This document shows positions 26,405-35,873 of a stretch of DNA of 64,000 nucleotides, one piece after another; position 1 is the stretch's first letter; each line of letters starts with the position of its first letter. A program made the translations under genes and the position numbers. The stretch is from Myxococcaceae bacterium (lineage in GTDB: Bacteria > Myxococcota > Myxococcia > Myxococcales > Myxococcaceae), in the NCBI GenBank assembly GCA_016793095.1, contig JAEUJQ010000006.1, forward strand, positions 1 to 64,000, given 5' to 3'. Under the pieces are notes generated by a model. That model made no database searches. It was not told the origin of the DNA and saw only the letters and a list, made by a program, of their open reading frames with translations.

Positions 26405-27127
26405 TCACGGCAGGGGCTTCACGTCGAAGCTCAGGTCCTTCTGCGCTGGCCCGCTCGCGGTGACCTCGACGTCCTGCGACAGCGTGCCTGCGGCCTCGTG
26501 CCACGCCTTGAGCACGTACTTGCCGGGCGGCACGTCGGTGATGGTGAAGCTGCCGTCGGCGCCCGTCGTCGCGTGGTAGCGGTGGTCGAAGACGTGCACG
26601 AAGGCCCGCATCCACACGTGGCCCGCGTCGCACTGCACCTTCAGCACGCCGGGCTTCTTCACCTTCTTCTTCACCTCCTGTCCCTGCTCCGGGAGGGCGA
26701 TGTTGAAGAGGGTGCTCTTGTCGCCGAGGTACACCGGGTGCGTGTTGTGCAGCAGCGGATCCCGGTTCTCGACCTTCAGCTCGTCTCCCACCGTCACGGC
26801 CTGCACGTGCGGGTCGAAGCGGCAGTCGACGTTCACCAGTGAGCGCGGCGTGCTGGGCGGAGGCGCCGGGGCCTTCACACCTTCGAGCCACACCACCACG
26901 TCCTTCAGACGGCCGTTCGCGTCGGTGACGTAGAACGGCGGCACGAGCGGCGACTTCTTCAGGCAGAACGACTTGTCCTTCTCGCCGAGGTCAGGCGGCA
27001 GCTTCGCCTCGGGCGTCTTCGGCGGAGCGCCCTTCAGCGCGACGGTGCCGCGAACGGACGAGAGATCTTCGGCGCGCGCCAGCGAGGCGACGGCGACGAG
27101 GGCAAAGACGAGGCGGGTGACGGTCAT
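26405..27127 (-). CDS. exported cupredoxin-like protein with regulatory fold
   Basis: A 240-residue exported protein (signal peptide to about residue 19). The middle has a blue-copper-like site: His127/His130 (HNTHP), Cys166, His170 and Met173 in the order Cys-X3-His-X2-Met. The C-terminus is a carboxypeptidase-regulatory-like beta fold (GSFTITDVPPGKYVLKAWHE). The combination is common in proteins near cytochromes. The start overlaps the stop of the eight-haem cytochrome gene (ATGA). It could be a soluble copper carrier for the bc complex; the copper ligands are a reading by eye. Confidence 0.75.
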   Translation of the reverse strand: MTVTRLVFALVAVASLARAEDLSSVRGTVALKGAPPKTPEAKLPPDLGEKDKSFCLKKSPLVPPFYVTDANGRLKDVVVWLEGVKAPAPPPSTPRSLVNVDCRFDPHVQAVTVGDELKVENRDPLLHNTHPVYLGDKSTLFNIALPEQGQEVKKKVKKPGVLKVQCDAGHVWMRAFVHVFDHRYHATTGADGSFTITDVPPGKYVLKAWHEAAGTLSQDVEVTASGPAQKDLSFDVKPLP

Positions 27128-29304
27128 CGGTGCGCTCCTTCGGGGTGAACGGCGACCGGAGCCGCGCGGCCCAGGTCGAGGGTGAGCCAGACCAGCGCGT
27201 CGATCTGACGGCTGACCTCTCCTCCGAGCACGGCGGGGTACGGCGTGCTCCAGCTCGTCGGATCGTCTTCGTCCGAGAGGAAGAAGTAGGCGGGCATGCG
27301 GGTGCCGGGCTGCAGCGCCTGCGGATCCCGCAGCCAGTCGCGCATCCACCCCGGCTTGAGGCGGCTGGCGGCGAAGGTGAGATCCGGCGCGCGCTCGGCG
27401 GGCTTCACGTCACCGCCTGCGCCCACCGCGTGGCACCGCGCGCACTGCAGCTTCTCGAGCAGCGCCCTCGCGGCTGGCTGGTCGGCCTCGGGCACCGGCG
27501 GGACCGACGTGTCATCGAAGGGGAACGGCTGCGCGTCCCTGGCGGCGAAGAAGCGGGCCAGCACCTCGGGCTCGTGCGCGCCGAACGAGAACGTCGGCAT
27601 GCGCACGGTGAGCCACGGCCGCACCGGGCGCGGGCGCTTCAGGAAGTCGAACAGCCAGCGCGGCTGAAACTTGCGGCCTGCGAAGGTGAGCGGGGGTGGC
27701 GCGAGCGCGACGTCATCGTACCGACGACGAATCTGCCCTCCGCGCGGCGTCACCTGCACCTCGTCGCCCGTCTTCACCTCGTCGCGGCCCACCTCGTGAC
27801 AGCCTCGGCAGTTGTAGCGCGTGAGAACCCGCTCGCCCGCGGCGATGGCGAGCGCCGCCTCGTCCACCACGCGGGGCACCGACGGCTGCGCGCGGTTCGA
27901 CAACAGGAAGACGGCCAGCGCCTGCGCGTCGTCGTCCGAGAGCTGGAAGCGGGGCATCACGAGGTCGAGGCCGGGCCTCCGCAGCGCCGCCGGGTGCTGG
28001 AGCCGCGCCAGCGTCCAACACTCGCGCTCGGTGTACTCGCACGCGGGCCGCGGCTCGGCGAACTCGAGCCGCTCGGGCGGCAGGTCGCCGAAGTCGTCGA
28101 GGTCGGGGCCCGGGCGACCGGCAGGCGCGATGCCAGGAATGCGGTGGCACGCCTGGCAGCCGTAGCGCAGCACCGCCTTGCGGCCTTCGGCGACGAGCGC
28201 GGCGTCGGGCGTCGACCACGTCGTGGACACGGGCTGCGCCGACGGCCGCACCTGCACCGCGAGGAAGGCGGCCAGCTGCGAGACCTCGGTGGCCGACAGC
28301 CGCAGATCGGGCATGCGCGTCTCGGGGAAGAGCGCCGACGGCTTCTCGAGCCACCGCTCGAGCCAGGCCCTGCTCGCCCGCTCGCCGATGAAGTCGAGCG
28401 CAGGCCCGAAGCGCGCCTCGGGCTCCACCGGCTCCGCGTCGCCCAGCACGTGACAGCCCCGGCAGCCGACCGAGTCGAAGAGCGCCGCGCCAGCCTTCAC
28501 GTCCGCCTCGCTCACGCTGGCCGCAGACGGCAGCGGCGCGTCGTCATTCACGGAGCCGAGGAACGCGGCGATGGCGACGGGCTCCCGATCTCGCGCGCCG
28601 CCGGGCTCGGGCCAGAACGACGGCATTCGCGTGTCGTGGCGCAGCGACGGAGGGTCCTTCAGCCACGCCACCACGAAGGCCTCCGACGTCTTCTGCTTGA
28701 GACGGTCGAGCGGCGGCGCCAGCGCGACCGGCGAGGTGACGAAGCGGCTCGAGTGACACGCGTGGCAGCGGCGGTCTTCGAAGAGCGCCCGGCCGCGGTT
28801 GAAGCGGGGCGCCTGCGGCACCTCGTGCTCCTGCGCGTGGCACGCGACACAGCTCGTCTCCACGAAGGGCCTCGAGAGCAGCGGCCGCTCCCAGTAGGGG
28901 TCGTCACGTCCGTGCGCGAACGCGGCGCCGGCCACGCCCTTCGTCTGCAGCCCCTGCCCTCCATGACACGGCGTGCACCCGACGCGCTCGACCGGGTGCT
29001 TGCCGAGCAGCACCTCGCGGCGCGGGTGCGTGCGCAGCTCGCGCGGCACGTCGTCGCCCTCGAGACCCGCGCGGTCGACGCCGAGGTGGCACGTCTGGCA
29101 GCGGTCGGCCACGTCGAGCGCGGGGATGGTGACCTGCCGAAGGCCCTCGTCCACCGGCGGCTGGCCGCGGCTCGCGAGCAGCGCGTTGAAGCGCGCCTGC
29201 GTCGCCTTCCACGGCCGCCGCGTCCACCCCTCGTCCCACATCGTCCACACGGTCGCGAGGAACAGCGCCGCCGACAGGGCGACGAAGGCTCCGCGGAAGC
29301 TCAT
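27124..29304 (-). CDS. membrane-anchored octahaem cytochrome c
   Basis: A 726-residue protein with one N-terminal membrane anchor (about residues 5-22) and eight CXXCH motifs at Cys69, 110, 152, 180, 281, 383, 499 and 621. The last five motifs each have a downstream Met-Pro ligand (Met227, 331, 450, 569, 670), giving five class I cytochrome modules after an N-terminal three-haem section. It sits between cytochrome b and the cupredoxin-like gene and probably replaces cytochrome c1/f as the electron exit of the complex. I chose the ATG at 29304; upstream in-frame codons would remove the clean signal anchor. Confidence 0.9.
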   Translation of the reverse strand: MSFRGAFVALSAALFLATVWTMWDEGWTRRPWKATQARFNALLASRGQPPVDEGLRQVTIPALDVADRCQTCHLGVDRAGLEGDDVPRELRTHPRREVLLGKHPVERVGCTPCHGGQGLQTKGVAGAAFAHGRDDPYWERPLLSRPFVETSCVACHAQEHEVPQAPRFNRGRALFEDRRCHACHSSRFVTSPVALAPPLDRLKQKTSEAFVVAWLKDPPSLRHDTRMPSFWPEPGGARDREPVAIAAFLGSVNDDAPLPSAASVSEADVKAGAALFDSVGCRGCHVLGDAEPVEPEARFGPALDFIGERASRAWLERWLEKPSALFPETRMPDLRLSATEVSQLAAFLAVQVRPSAQPVSTTWSTPDAALVAEGRKAVLRYGCQACHRIPGIAPAGRPGPDLDDFGDLPPERLEFAEPRPACEYTERECWTLARLQHPAALRRPGLDLVMPRFQLSDDDAQALAVFLLSNRAQPSVPRVVDEAALAIAAGERVLTRYNCRGCHEVGRDEVKTGDEVQVTPRGGQIRRRYDDVALAPPPLTFAGRKFQPRWLFDFLKRPRPVRPWLTVRMPTFSFGAHEPEVLARFFAARDAQPFPFDDTSVPPVPEADQPAARALLEKLQCARCHAVGAGGDVKPAERAPDLTFAASRLKPGWMRDWLRDPQALQPGTRMPAYFFLSDEDDPTSWSTPYPAVLGGEVSRQIDALVWLTLDLGRAAPVAVHPEGAHR

Positions 29305-29330
29305 GGCCTCGACCGCGCGGCCGGCGCGCT

Positions 29331-30239
29331 TCAGACGTTGAACCACGGCGTCGTCCAGACGTACTTGACCGAGAGCCCGAGCCTCAGCGCCATCTTGAGG
29401 GGGACGCTCAGCATCGTGAGCAGCAGGAAGGCGACGACGGCGAAGCGCGAGGTGCCCAGGCGCGCGACGAGCGGCCTGTGTCGCAGGCGCCACCACGCGA
29501 CGAGGCCCAGCCCGTACCACCCGAGCACCGTGAGGGCGCCGAACGCCGACGCGCCTGAGGAAGACGAGATGCCGAACACGTCAGCCCAGTTGCGGGTCGC
29601 CATCGGCACGGCGCGCGCGCGGTCCCACGCCTCCCACGGCCAGAACCAGTTCCACCCCGGCCCCCGGCAGAAGGTGCCCACGAGGATGAGGCCGAGCCAG
29701 AGGCCGACGAAGCCGAACAGGAAGACGGCCACCGCGAAGCGCCGCTGCCGCCACGCGTGAAAGCCGCTGCCCGCCGGGTTCACGTCGACGTAGGGGATGA
29801 CGCTGAGCCCGAAGATGATGAGCACCGGCAACAGCACGCCGGCGATCCACGGGTCGAAGTAGACGAGCAGCTCCTGCAGGCCGAGGAAGTACCAGGGCGC
29901 CTTGCTGGGGTTGGGCGTGCGCGCGGCGTCGGCGAGCTGCTCGAGCGGCGCGTCGATGACGATGGACCAGACGAGCAGCACCACCGTCACCACCAGCGCG
30001 GCGATGAGCTCGATGCGCAGCAGGTACGGCCAGGTGTGCACCCTCGGGTCCGGCGTGCCCTCGGGCACCGCGCCGTCCATCGCCGAGCGCACGGCCGCCT
30101 CGCCTCCCTGGGCCAGGAGCGCGTCGTTGCGCCGCGCGGTGCGCCACCAGAACCCCAGCAGCCCCGCGAACAGCGGCACCATCAGCGCGATGGGAATGTT
30201 GTCGGGCTGCGAGAGGATGCGCCAGAGCGGCTCCATCAC
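29331..30239 (-). CDS. cytochrome b C-terminal subunit (subunit IV-like)
   Basis: A 302-residue inner-membrane protein with about six or seven hydrophobic segments. It corresponds to the C-terminal half of cytochrome b. The Qo-site motif, usually PEWY, reads APWYF near residue 115 in the context [13 protein letters not shown], as in menaquinol-type complexes. The C-terminus carries extra membrane helices compared with the three-helix subunit IV of b6f. It overlaps the N-terminal cytochrome b gene by 4 bases (ATGA) and is 26 bases upstream of the octahaem cytochrome. Confidence 0.9.
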   Translation of the reverse strand: MMEPLWRILSQPDNIPIALMVPLFAGLLGFWWRTARRNDALLAQGGEAAVRSAMDGAVPEGTPDPRVHTWPYLLRIELIAALVVTVVLLVWSIVIDAPLEQLADAARTPNPSKAPWYFLGLQELLVYFDPWIAGVLLPVLIIFGLSVIPYVDVNPAGSGFHAWRQRRFAVAVFLFGFVGLWLGLILVGTFCRGPGWNWFWPWEAWDRARAVPMATRNWADVFGISSSSGASAFGALTVLGWYGLGLVAWWRLRHRPLVARLGTSRFAVVAFLLLTMLSVPLKMALRLGLSVKYVWTTPWFNV

Positions 30240-31033
30240 GCCCCTCCCTTCGGCGCCGCGGGCCCGCTGATGCCCCCGTCACGGCGCACGCGCCAGAAGT
30301 GAAGGATGCACCCGAGCCCCAGCGCCAGCGGCAGCGCCACGCAGTGGAGGATGTAGAAGCGCAGGAGCGCGTTGCCGCCAACGGTGGGCCCGCCCAGCAG
30401 CAGCGCGCGCGCGTCGTTCGCCGCCGTGACCCCCGGCGCTGCGAACGGGCCTTCGTGCCCCACCACCGGCGCGGCGGCCGCCATGTTCGTGCCCACCGTG
30501 ACGGCCCACATCGACAGCTGGTCCCACGGCAGGAGGTAGCCGGTGAAGGACAGGAGCATCGTCAGGGTGAGGAGCCCGACGCCCACCACCCAGTTGAACT
30601 GCCGCGGCGCCTTGTACGAGCCGGTGAGGAACACCCGCAAGAGGTGCACCCACACGACGATCACCATCGCGTGCGCGGCCCACCGGTGCATGTTGCGGTT
30701 CACCATGCCGAAGGGCACGTCGAAGTCGAGGCGCTTCATGTCGAGCCACGCGTGCTCGGGTGTGGGCCGGTAGACGAACATGAGGGCGACGCCCGTCACG
30801 ACGGTGATGAGGAACAGGTAGAACGCGATGCCGCCGGCGCCCCAGGTGAAGCTGAAGCGCACCGCGTGGCGGGGCACCTTGCTCGGGTGCAGGTGCAGCC
30901 AGACGGTGTGCGCGACGGCCAGCACGCGGTTCTTCGGCGTGTCGACGTTCTCCACCCGGAGCGCCGACTTCACCACCTCGCGCACGAGGCCAGGCGCCTC
31001 ACCGGGCTGGCCGGTCGCCTCAGCGTCACTCAC
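30236..31033 (-). CDS. cytochrome b N-terminal subunit (b6-like)
   Basis: A 265-residue four-helix cytochrome b core. Two His pairs ligate the b haems: the first pair in [20 protein letters not shown] (near residues 105-125) and the second in the YILHC and CILHFW blocks near the C-terminus. Splitting after the fourth helix is the b6f-type arrangement rather than one-piece cytochrome b. The GTG start at 31033 has AAGGAGG 7 bases upstream and overlaps the Rieske stop. It should oxidise or reduce menaquinol in the inner membrane with its split partner. Confidence 0.92.
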   Translation of the reverse strand: MSDAEATGQPGEAPGLVREVVKSALRVENVDTPKNRVLAVAHTVWLHLHPSKVPRHAVRFSFTWGAGGIAFYLFLITVVTGVALMFVYRPTPEHAWLDMKRLDFDVPFGMVNRNMHRWAAHAMVIVVWVHLLRVFLTGSYKAPRQFNWVVGVGLLTLTMLLSFTGYLLPWDQLSMWAVTVGTNMAAAAPVVGHEGPFAAPGVTAANDARALLLGGPTVGGNALLRFYILHCVALPLALGLGCILHFWRVRRDGGISGPAAPKGGA

Positions 31034-31551
31034 GGCCGCCCCTCCTTCGGGTAGCGCACGAAGGCGTCGTCGCGGGCCCACTCGCCACGCTCGCTGCGCA
31101 GCACCACCGCGGTGTCGGCCACCAGGTTGCCGTCGGCGTCGAGCGCGAGGGCGAGGCGCTCGAGCGGGCGCGGCGCGGGGCCCTCGAAGTTCACCCCGTC
31201 ACGGTGGAAGCCGCTGCCATGACAGGGGCACTTGAACTTGTCCTGCGCTGCGCTCCAGGCGGGCACGCAGCCCAGGTGCGTACACACGGACCGCAGCGCA
31301 TAGAAGCCCAGGGCCTCGCGCACGACGATGAGGCGGTGGCTCTTCTTGAAGCGCTCGCTCACCTCGCCGACCGCGAAGTCTTCGGGCCGGCCCAGCACCA
31401 CCTTCGTCGGCGGCTCGGAGCGCACGCGGGGGAAGAGCAGCCGCACGAAGGCGCCGAAGCCGGCGAAGAGGCTCGCCGACAGCAGGGCCCAGCCAGAGCG
31501 GGTCTGCACGTCGCGCCTCGTCCAGAGCGTCGGTGGCCGCGGGTCAGTCAT
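31030..31551 (-). CDS. Rieske 2Fe-2S protein of a bc complex
   Basis: A 173-residue protein: N-terminal region with a single membrane anchor (about residues 20-42), then the Rieske domain with both cluster motifs, CTHLGC (near 90) and CPCHGSGF (near 109), so all four ligands (two Cys, two His) and both disulfide Cys are present. It transfers electrons from quinol at the Qo site to the cytochrome c domain. It sits 24 bases downstream of the collagen-stalk cytochrome and overlaps the cytochrome b start. Confidence 0.95.
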   Translation of the reverse strand: MTDPRPPTLWTRRDVQTRSGWALLSASLFAGFGAFVRLLFPRVRSEPPTKVVLGRPEDFAVGEVSERFKKSHRLIVVREALGFYALRSVCTHLGCVPAWSAAQDKFKCPCHGSGFHRDGVNFEGPAPRPLERLALALDADGNLVADTAVVLRSERGEWARDDAFVRYPKEGRP

Positions 31552-31575
31552 GGAGTCCTCTCACACGCGCCGCCC

Positions 31576-32955
31576 TCACAGCCCCGAGGCGAGGCAGGCT
31601 GACATCGCCGCCGGGGCGACGCAGACGTTCGCGGTGCAGGCCTGGCACGCGCCGCAGGGGCTCGTCATGGCGTCACAGGCCCCGCCCACGCACTCGCCCG
31701 CCGTGGTGTCGCAAGCGGGCTGCGAGCCCTTGCAGTCAGTCACCGTGCTGCACGCGAGCACCGGGCCCCCGGTGAGCTTGTCGGCGGCGCCGCTCCGGCG
31801 CGGCGCCAGGCGCAGGTACGTGTAGAGGGCCTCGAGATCCGCGGTCGTGAGGTGCCGCAGCGCCCAGGTCGGCATCGGCCAGGCGATGGGTTCGGCGGCC
31901 CGCCCGGCCCGGTGGCCGGTGGCGAAGGTGGTGACGAACTCGGTGAAGGGTGCGGCGTAGCCGTTGGCCACGCCCGTCAGGTTCCGGCTCATCGAGCGCT
32001 TGAGGTTGGGGGTCGACACGCCCCCGTCGGCGGTGAAGACCATGCCTCCGGTGAGGTACGCGGCCGTGTTGATCCGGTGAGTGCCAGCGGCGCGCGGCGG
32101 GTTGGTGTGGCACTCGTTGCACCGGCCCACGGCATTGACGAGGTAGCTGCCGCGACCGAAGGCGCTCTGGCTGGCCGGGGGGAGCGTCGAGAGGTCGGGC
32201 TGGGGGAGCGGCTGAATCGTGAACCCGCGCAACACCCCGTCGGGATCCCGGGTCGAGTCGGGCAGCAGCGGGCGGGCGACGTCGCCGTCGGTGAAGCTCG
32301 TGGGCAGGGTGACGCGCGGCACATCGCCCTTGTTGTCTCCCCGCACGTCGCTCGACTCGGGGGGAATGGCCTTGAGGTAGGCGAACACGGCCTTGAGGTC
32401 GTCCGTCGTCATCCACCGGTACTCGAACCACGGCATCACCAGCAGCGAGGAGCTCGGGTTCTTCTTGTCAGTGCCGGTCTGCATGATGAGCAGGAACTGA
32501 TCCTCGCTGAGGGTGAGGCCGGTGTTCGGGTCGGGGGTGAGGTTCCGTGCGTAGACCTCGACGCCCTGGGCGGGGGGCAGGGCGAAGCGCTGGCCGCCGG
32601 CGAGGAAACGACGGCCGCCGTCGGCGCCGGTGCTGTCGTGGCACGAGCCGCAGTCGGCGACGGCGTTGACGAGGTAGCTGCCCTGGCCGACGAGCTCGAC
32701 CTGCGCGGGAGTGAGGCCCGCGAGCGTCACCGGCACCGGAGAGACATCGAAGCCGCGCTTGGCGCGCTCCGAGAGCACGACATAGGCGCCGGGCGCGCCG
32801 GGTGGGCCCTGGGGGCCGGCATCTCCCGCGGGCCCGACCGGGCCGCGGCTCCCCGACACGCCGGGGGGACCGGCCGGGCCGATGGGGCCCTCAGGGCCTT
32901 CGACCGTGCAGCCGATGGAACACGACAGCGCCACCACCAGCCCGAGGCTCCTCAT
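31576..32955 (-). CDS. lipoprotein with collagen-like stalk and dihaem cytochrome c
   Basis: A 459-residue lipoprotein with an unusual build: signal peptide with a candidate lipid Cys at 12 or 16, twelve Gly-X-Y triplets (Gly20 to Pro55, Pro-rich like collagen), then two cytochrome c domains with CGSCH (Cys102-His106) and CNECH (Cys279-His283), and a C-terminal cysteine-rich tail. The triplets should give an extended stalk that lifts the haem domains off the membrane. The start ATG has AAGGTGAGG upstream and overlaps the kelch gene stop (ATGA). It sits directly before the Rieske gene. Confidence 0.85.
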   Translation of the reverse strand: MRSLGLVVALSCSIGCTVEGPEGPIGPAGPPGVSGSRGPVGPAGDAGPQGPPGAPGAYVVLSERAKRGFDVSPVPVTLAGLTPAQVELVGQGSYLVNAVADCGSCHDSTGADGGRRFLAGGQRFALPPAQGVEVYARNLTPDPNTGLTLSEDQFLLIMQTGTDKKNPSSSLLVMPWFEYRWMTTDDLKAVFAYLKAIPPESSDVRGDNKGDVPRVTLPTSFTDGDVARPLLPDSTRDPDGVLRGFTIQPLPQPDLSTLPPASQSAFGRGSYLVNAVGRCNECHTNPPRAAGTHRINTAAYLTGGMVFTADGGVSTPNLKRSMSRNLTGVANGYAAPFTEFVTTFATGHRAGRAAEPIAWPMPTWALRHLTTADLEALYTYLRLAPRRSGAADKLTGGPVLACSTVTDCKGSQPACDTTAGECVGGACDAMTSPCGACQACTANVCVAPAAMSACLASGL

Positions 32956-35873
32956 GACGTCCTCACCTTGCGTAGCCGACGCCACGCCCACAGCAGCGCC
33001 ACCGCCAGCATCGGGAGCGCGCCGCCGTCGCTTCCACAGCGACACGGCGGCGCCGGCGTGGGCAGGTGTCGCACGCACCGCGCGAGCGCCCGCCCCTGCA
33101 CGCTCACGGCGTCGACCGCGCCGTAGTTGAAGCCCACCGACCACGCGAGGCCGGGGGTGTTCGCGCTGTACGACGAGGACCAGTAGAGCTCGGCGCGCGC
33201 GCGCTCGAAGGCCGGATCGAGCTTCGTCGGCTGCACGGCGTCGTAGTCGAGCAGCGACATCAGCTCGTGGGCGTTGGGCAGGTGCCAGTCGGTGTGCCCG
33301 GCGAGCGAGAGCCGCGCGCAGGCATCGAGGGAGTCGCGCCAGCTGCGCTTCACGCCGTCGTCGGCCCGCTGCCACTCGAGGCCGTGCGCTTCGTCCTTCA
33401 CCGTCTCGTCCGTGGTGGTGAACGCTCCAGCCAGCCGCACCCGCCCGGACGGCGGCTGCACCTTCAGCGCCCCGCGCACGCAGCGCGCTGGCCCGCCGTT
33501 GGTGGACATCATCGGCATCACCTCGCCGACGCCGAAGCGCACCGACCAGTGCATGGTGTTCGCGTTCGCGACGGGCGTCGCGGTCCAGTAGTTGGCGCGC
33601 GAGGTGTCGGGGAACGCCTGGTCGATGGCCGGGTTCGCGCGGCCGAAGTTGATGAGCGTCGCCAGCTCGACGACCGACGGCAGCCGCCACGTGCCCGCCG
33701 GGGCGTTCTCGGTGGCGAGCCCCTCGCAGTGCGCCTGGGCCTCCGCTTGCGGGCGCTCGACGCCGTCGTCGCGGGCCTGCCAGGTGAGGCCGCTGGCCTC
33801 GTCGAAGACCTCGTCATTCGCCCGTGGCAGCAGCGGGTGCGTGTTCGGCTGAAAGTCGCCGTCCTGCGCGCGCCACCCGTTCACCGGGCACGCGAGATCA
33901 CGTGTGGCGTCGTCCGCGCACGCAACTGCGCCCGTGCGGAAGAGCCTGGGGTGCGGGCCTCCACGGACCTCGAAGGGCGTGAGGTCGGGAGGCGTCGTCG
34001 GAGAGGTCCCGGCGTCCCTCACCGGCGGGGTGCCCGCGTCCGTCGGGGCGCCCGCGTCCACCACCACCGTGCCCCCGTCTTCCAGCGGTCGCTCGACGGG
34101 CAGGCCAGCGGGGTTGAAGACCTCGGCCCACGGCAGACACGTGGCCGCGTTACAGCCTCCGCCGACGATCACCTCGCCGGACTCGAGGGCGATGGCGATG
34201 TGGTACGCGCGCGGCACCTCCATGCGGGGCATCTCGGCGAGGCGGCGCGCGAACGGCAGGTAGACCTCGGCGGTGCCGCGGGCGGAGTCGATGCGGTCGG
34301 TCCCGCCGGCGAGCAGCAGCAGGCCGTTCTCCATCAGCGTCGCGGTGTGGTGGTGGCGCGTCGAGCGCATCACCGGACCGTCGACGAAGACGCCCTGCGC
34401 CGGGTGCCACAGCTCGGTGGTGTCGGTGGTGTTGGGCCCGCACTTCGCCGTCTGGCAACCGCCGGCGATGAAGACGGTGCCGTCGCGCAACAGCGTCGCC
34501 GAGTGCCCAGCGCGCGGGGTGCGCATCATGCCGGCCGGGCGCCACTGGTTCTGCTGCGGATCGTAGCGGAGCGCGTCGGCGAGCACGGTGGCGCACCGCG
34601 GGTCCGCGCAGCCGCCGACGAGGAGAATGGAGCCGTCGGCGAGCGTCGTCGTGGTAGCGAAGCCGCGTGGGGCGGGGAGCGGCGCGGCCGTGGTCCACCG
34701 GTTCGCCGCGGTCTCGTAGCGCGCCACCTCGGTGAGGCACGCGGACTCGCTGCACCCACCCGGGAGGAGCGCGTCGCCGTTGGGCAGCAGCGCTCCCGAG
34801 AGGCGGGCGCGGCTGCTCGACAGCGCGCCGGTCGAGACCCACCGGTTCATCGCCTTCGAGTAGCGCTCGGTGGCCGCGGTGGTGGAGCTGCAGGTCGAGC
34901 CCGTACAGCCGCCGGCGACCAGCAGCTCGTTGTTCGCGAGCACGACGGCCGCGAAGGAGTAGCGCGCCGTCAGCAACGTCGGCCCCGAGGTCCACGTCTG
35001 GGAAGCGGCGGTCCACACCGAGGTGTTTGGCACCACCTGCGTGCACGCCTCACCGACGAGGCCGACCGGGCACGCCGCGAGCGCGCAGCCGCCGACCCCC
35101 ATCACCGCGCCGTCGTCGAGCCGCCAGCCGGCGTGCGCGAGGTGCGAGACCGTCATGGTGCCGGTGGTCGTCCAGTCGGGGTCGACGAGCACCGGCGCCG
35201 TCAGCCCACGCAGGTCGAGCTCTTCGATGAGGCGGTTGCCGTCCACGCGAATGGTGCCGCTGCGGCGCGTGCCGTCGGCCGCGCGCGCCACCGGCGCGGA
35301 CACTCTGAGGCGCGCCGCGCCGTCGGGACCGAGCAGCTCGAGCGTCTCGCCGGCCTGACGCAGCTCGCGGGCGCCGGGGCCGAGCTCGACGGTGAAGACG
35401 CGGCGCAGGCTCGAGGGCGGCGTTCGAAAGTAGACATACTCGTCCACGTGGGTGGGCGTCAGCTTGTAGAGCAGGTCGCCGCCGGCGACGGCGTCGCGGT
35501 AGACGACCAGGCCGCCCAGCAGCTCGGCGGCGCGTCGGGGGGCGCCCTCCTCGGTGGTGCGCACCGAGAAGCCCTCATGGCCGGCGAGCCAGACGCTGAA
35601 GGCCCCTGTCGAGAACGCCGGCAGCCGCCCCATCACCACCTGGCCGGCCGGATCCTGCTTGAGCACGAACCTGGACTTGAGCGTCTCGTAGCGCGGCGTG
35701 AGCGAGCCGTCGGCGGCGCGCTCGAACTCGAGATCGGCCACCATGCCGAACCACTTCTTCGCGGGAGGGAAGTGGCGTTCGATCTCGCGAAGCAGCTCGG
35801 CGTCGGGCTGCCCGGGCTGACCCGCGGTCACCGCACCCGACAGCAGCATCACCACGAGGGCCAGCGTTCTCAT
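32952..35873 (-). CDS. surface protein with kelch-like repeats and two DUF1566 domains
   Basis: A 973-residue exported protein. After the signal peptide and a beta-rich N-terminal domain (about 1-230) come kelch-like repeats with GG(C) turns (about 240-610; blades such as LLVAGGCTGSTC and ILLVGGCADPRC). A Thr/Pro/Asp-rich linker follows, then two DUF1566/Lcl domains (LTWQARDDG near 690 and LEWQRADDG near 840). It ends with a Cys-Arg-Cys, a hydrophobic helix and basic residues (AWRRLRKVR), a MYXO-CTERM-like tail. Both ends overlap neighbouring genes by ATGA. The kelch propeller may be a binding scaffold for the cytochromes; that is inference. Confidence 0.8.
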   Translation of the reverse strand: MRTLALVVMLLSGAVTAGQPGQPDAELLREIERHFPPAKKWFGMVADLEFERAADGSLTPRYETLKSRFVLKQDPAGQVVMGRLPAFSTGAFSVWLAGHEGFSVRTTEEGAPRRAAELLGGLVVYRDAVAGGDLLYKLTPTHVDEYVYFRTPPSSLRRVFTVELGPGARELRQAGETLELLGPDGAARLRVSAPVARAADGTRRSGTIRVDGNRLIEELDLRGLTAPVLVDPDWTTTGTMTVSHLAHAGWRLDDGAVMGVGGCALAACPVGLVGEACTQVVPNTSVWTAASQTWTSGPTLLTARYSFAAVVLANNELLVAGGCTGSTCSSTTAATERYSKAMNRWVSTGALSSSRARLSGALLPNGDALLPGGCSESACLTEVARYETAANRWTTAAPLPAPRGFATTTTLADGSILLVGGCADPRCATVLADALRYDPQQNQWRPAGMMRTPRAGHSATLLRDGTVFIAGGCQTAKCGPNTTDTTELWHPAQGVFVDGPVMRSTRHHHTATLMENGLLLLAGGTDRIDSARGTAEVYLPFARRLAEMPRMEVPRAYHIAIALESGEVIVGGGCNAATCLPWAEVFNPAGLPVERPLEDGGTVVVDAGAPTDAGTPPVRDAGTSPTTPPDLTPFEVRGGPHPRLFRTGAVACADDATRDLACPVNGWRAQDGDFQPNTHPLLPRANDEVFDEASGLTWQARDDGVERPQAEAQAHCEGLATENAPAGTWRLPSVVELATLINFGRANPAIDQAFPDTSRANYWTATPVANANTMHWSVRFGVGEVMPMMSTNGGPARCVRGALKVQPPSGRVRLAGAFTTTDETVKDEAHGLEWQRADDGVKRSWRDSLDACARLSLAGHTDWHLPNAHELMSLLDYDAVQPTKLDPAFERARAELYWSSSYSANTPGLAWSVGFNYGAVDAVSVQGRALARCVRHLPTPAPPCRCGSDGGALPMLAVALLWAWRRLRKVRTS

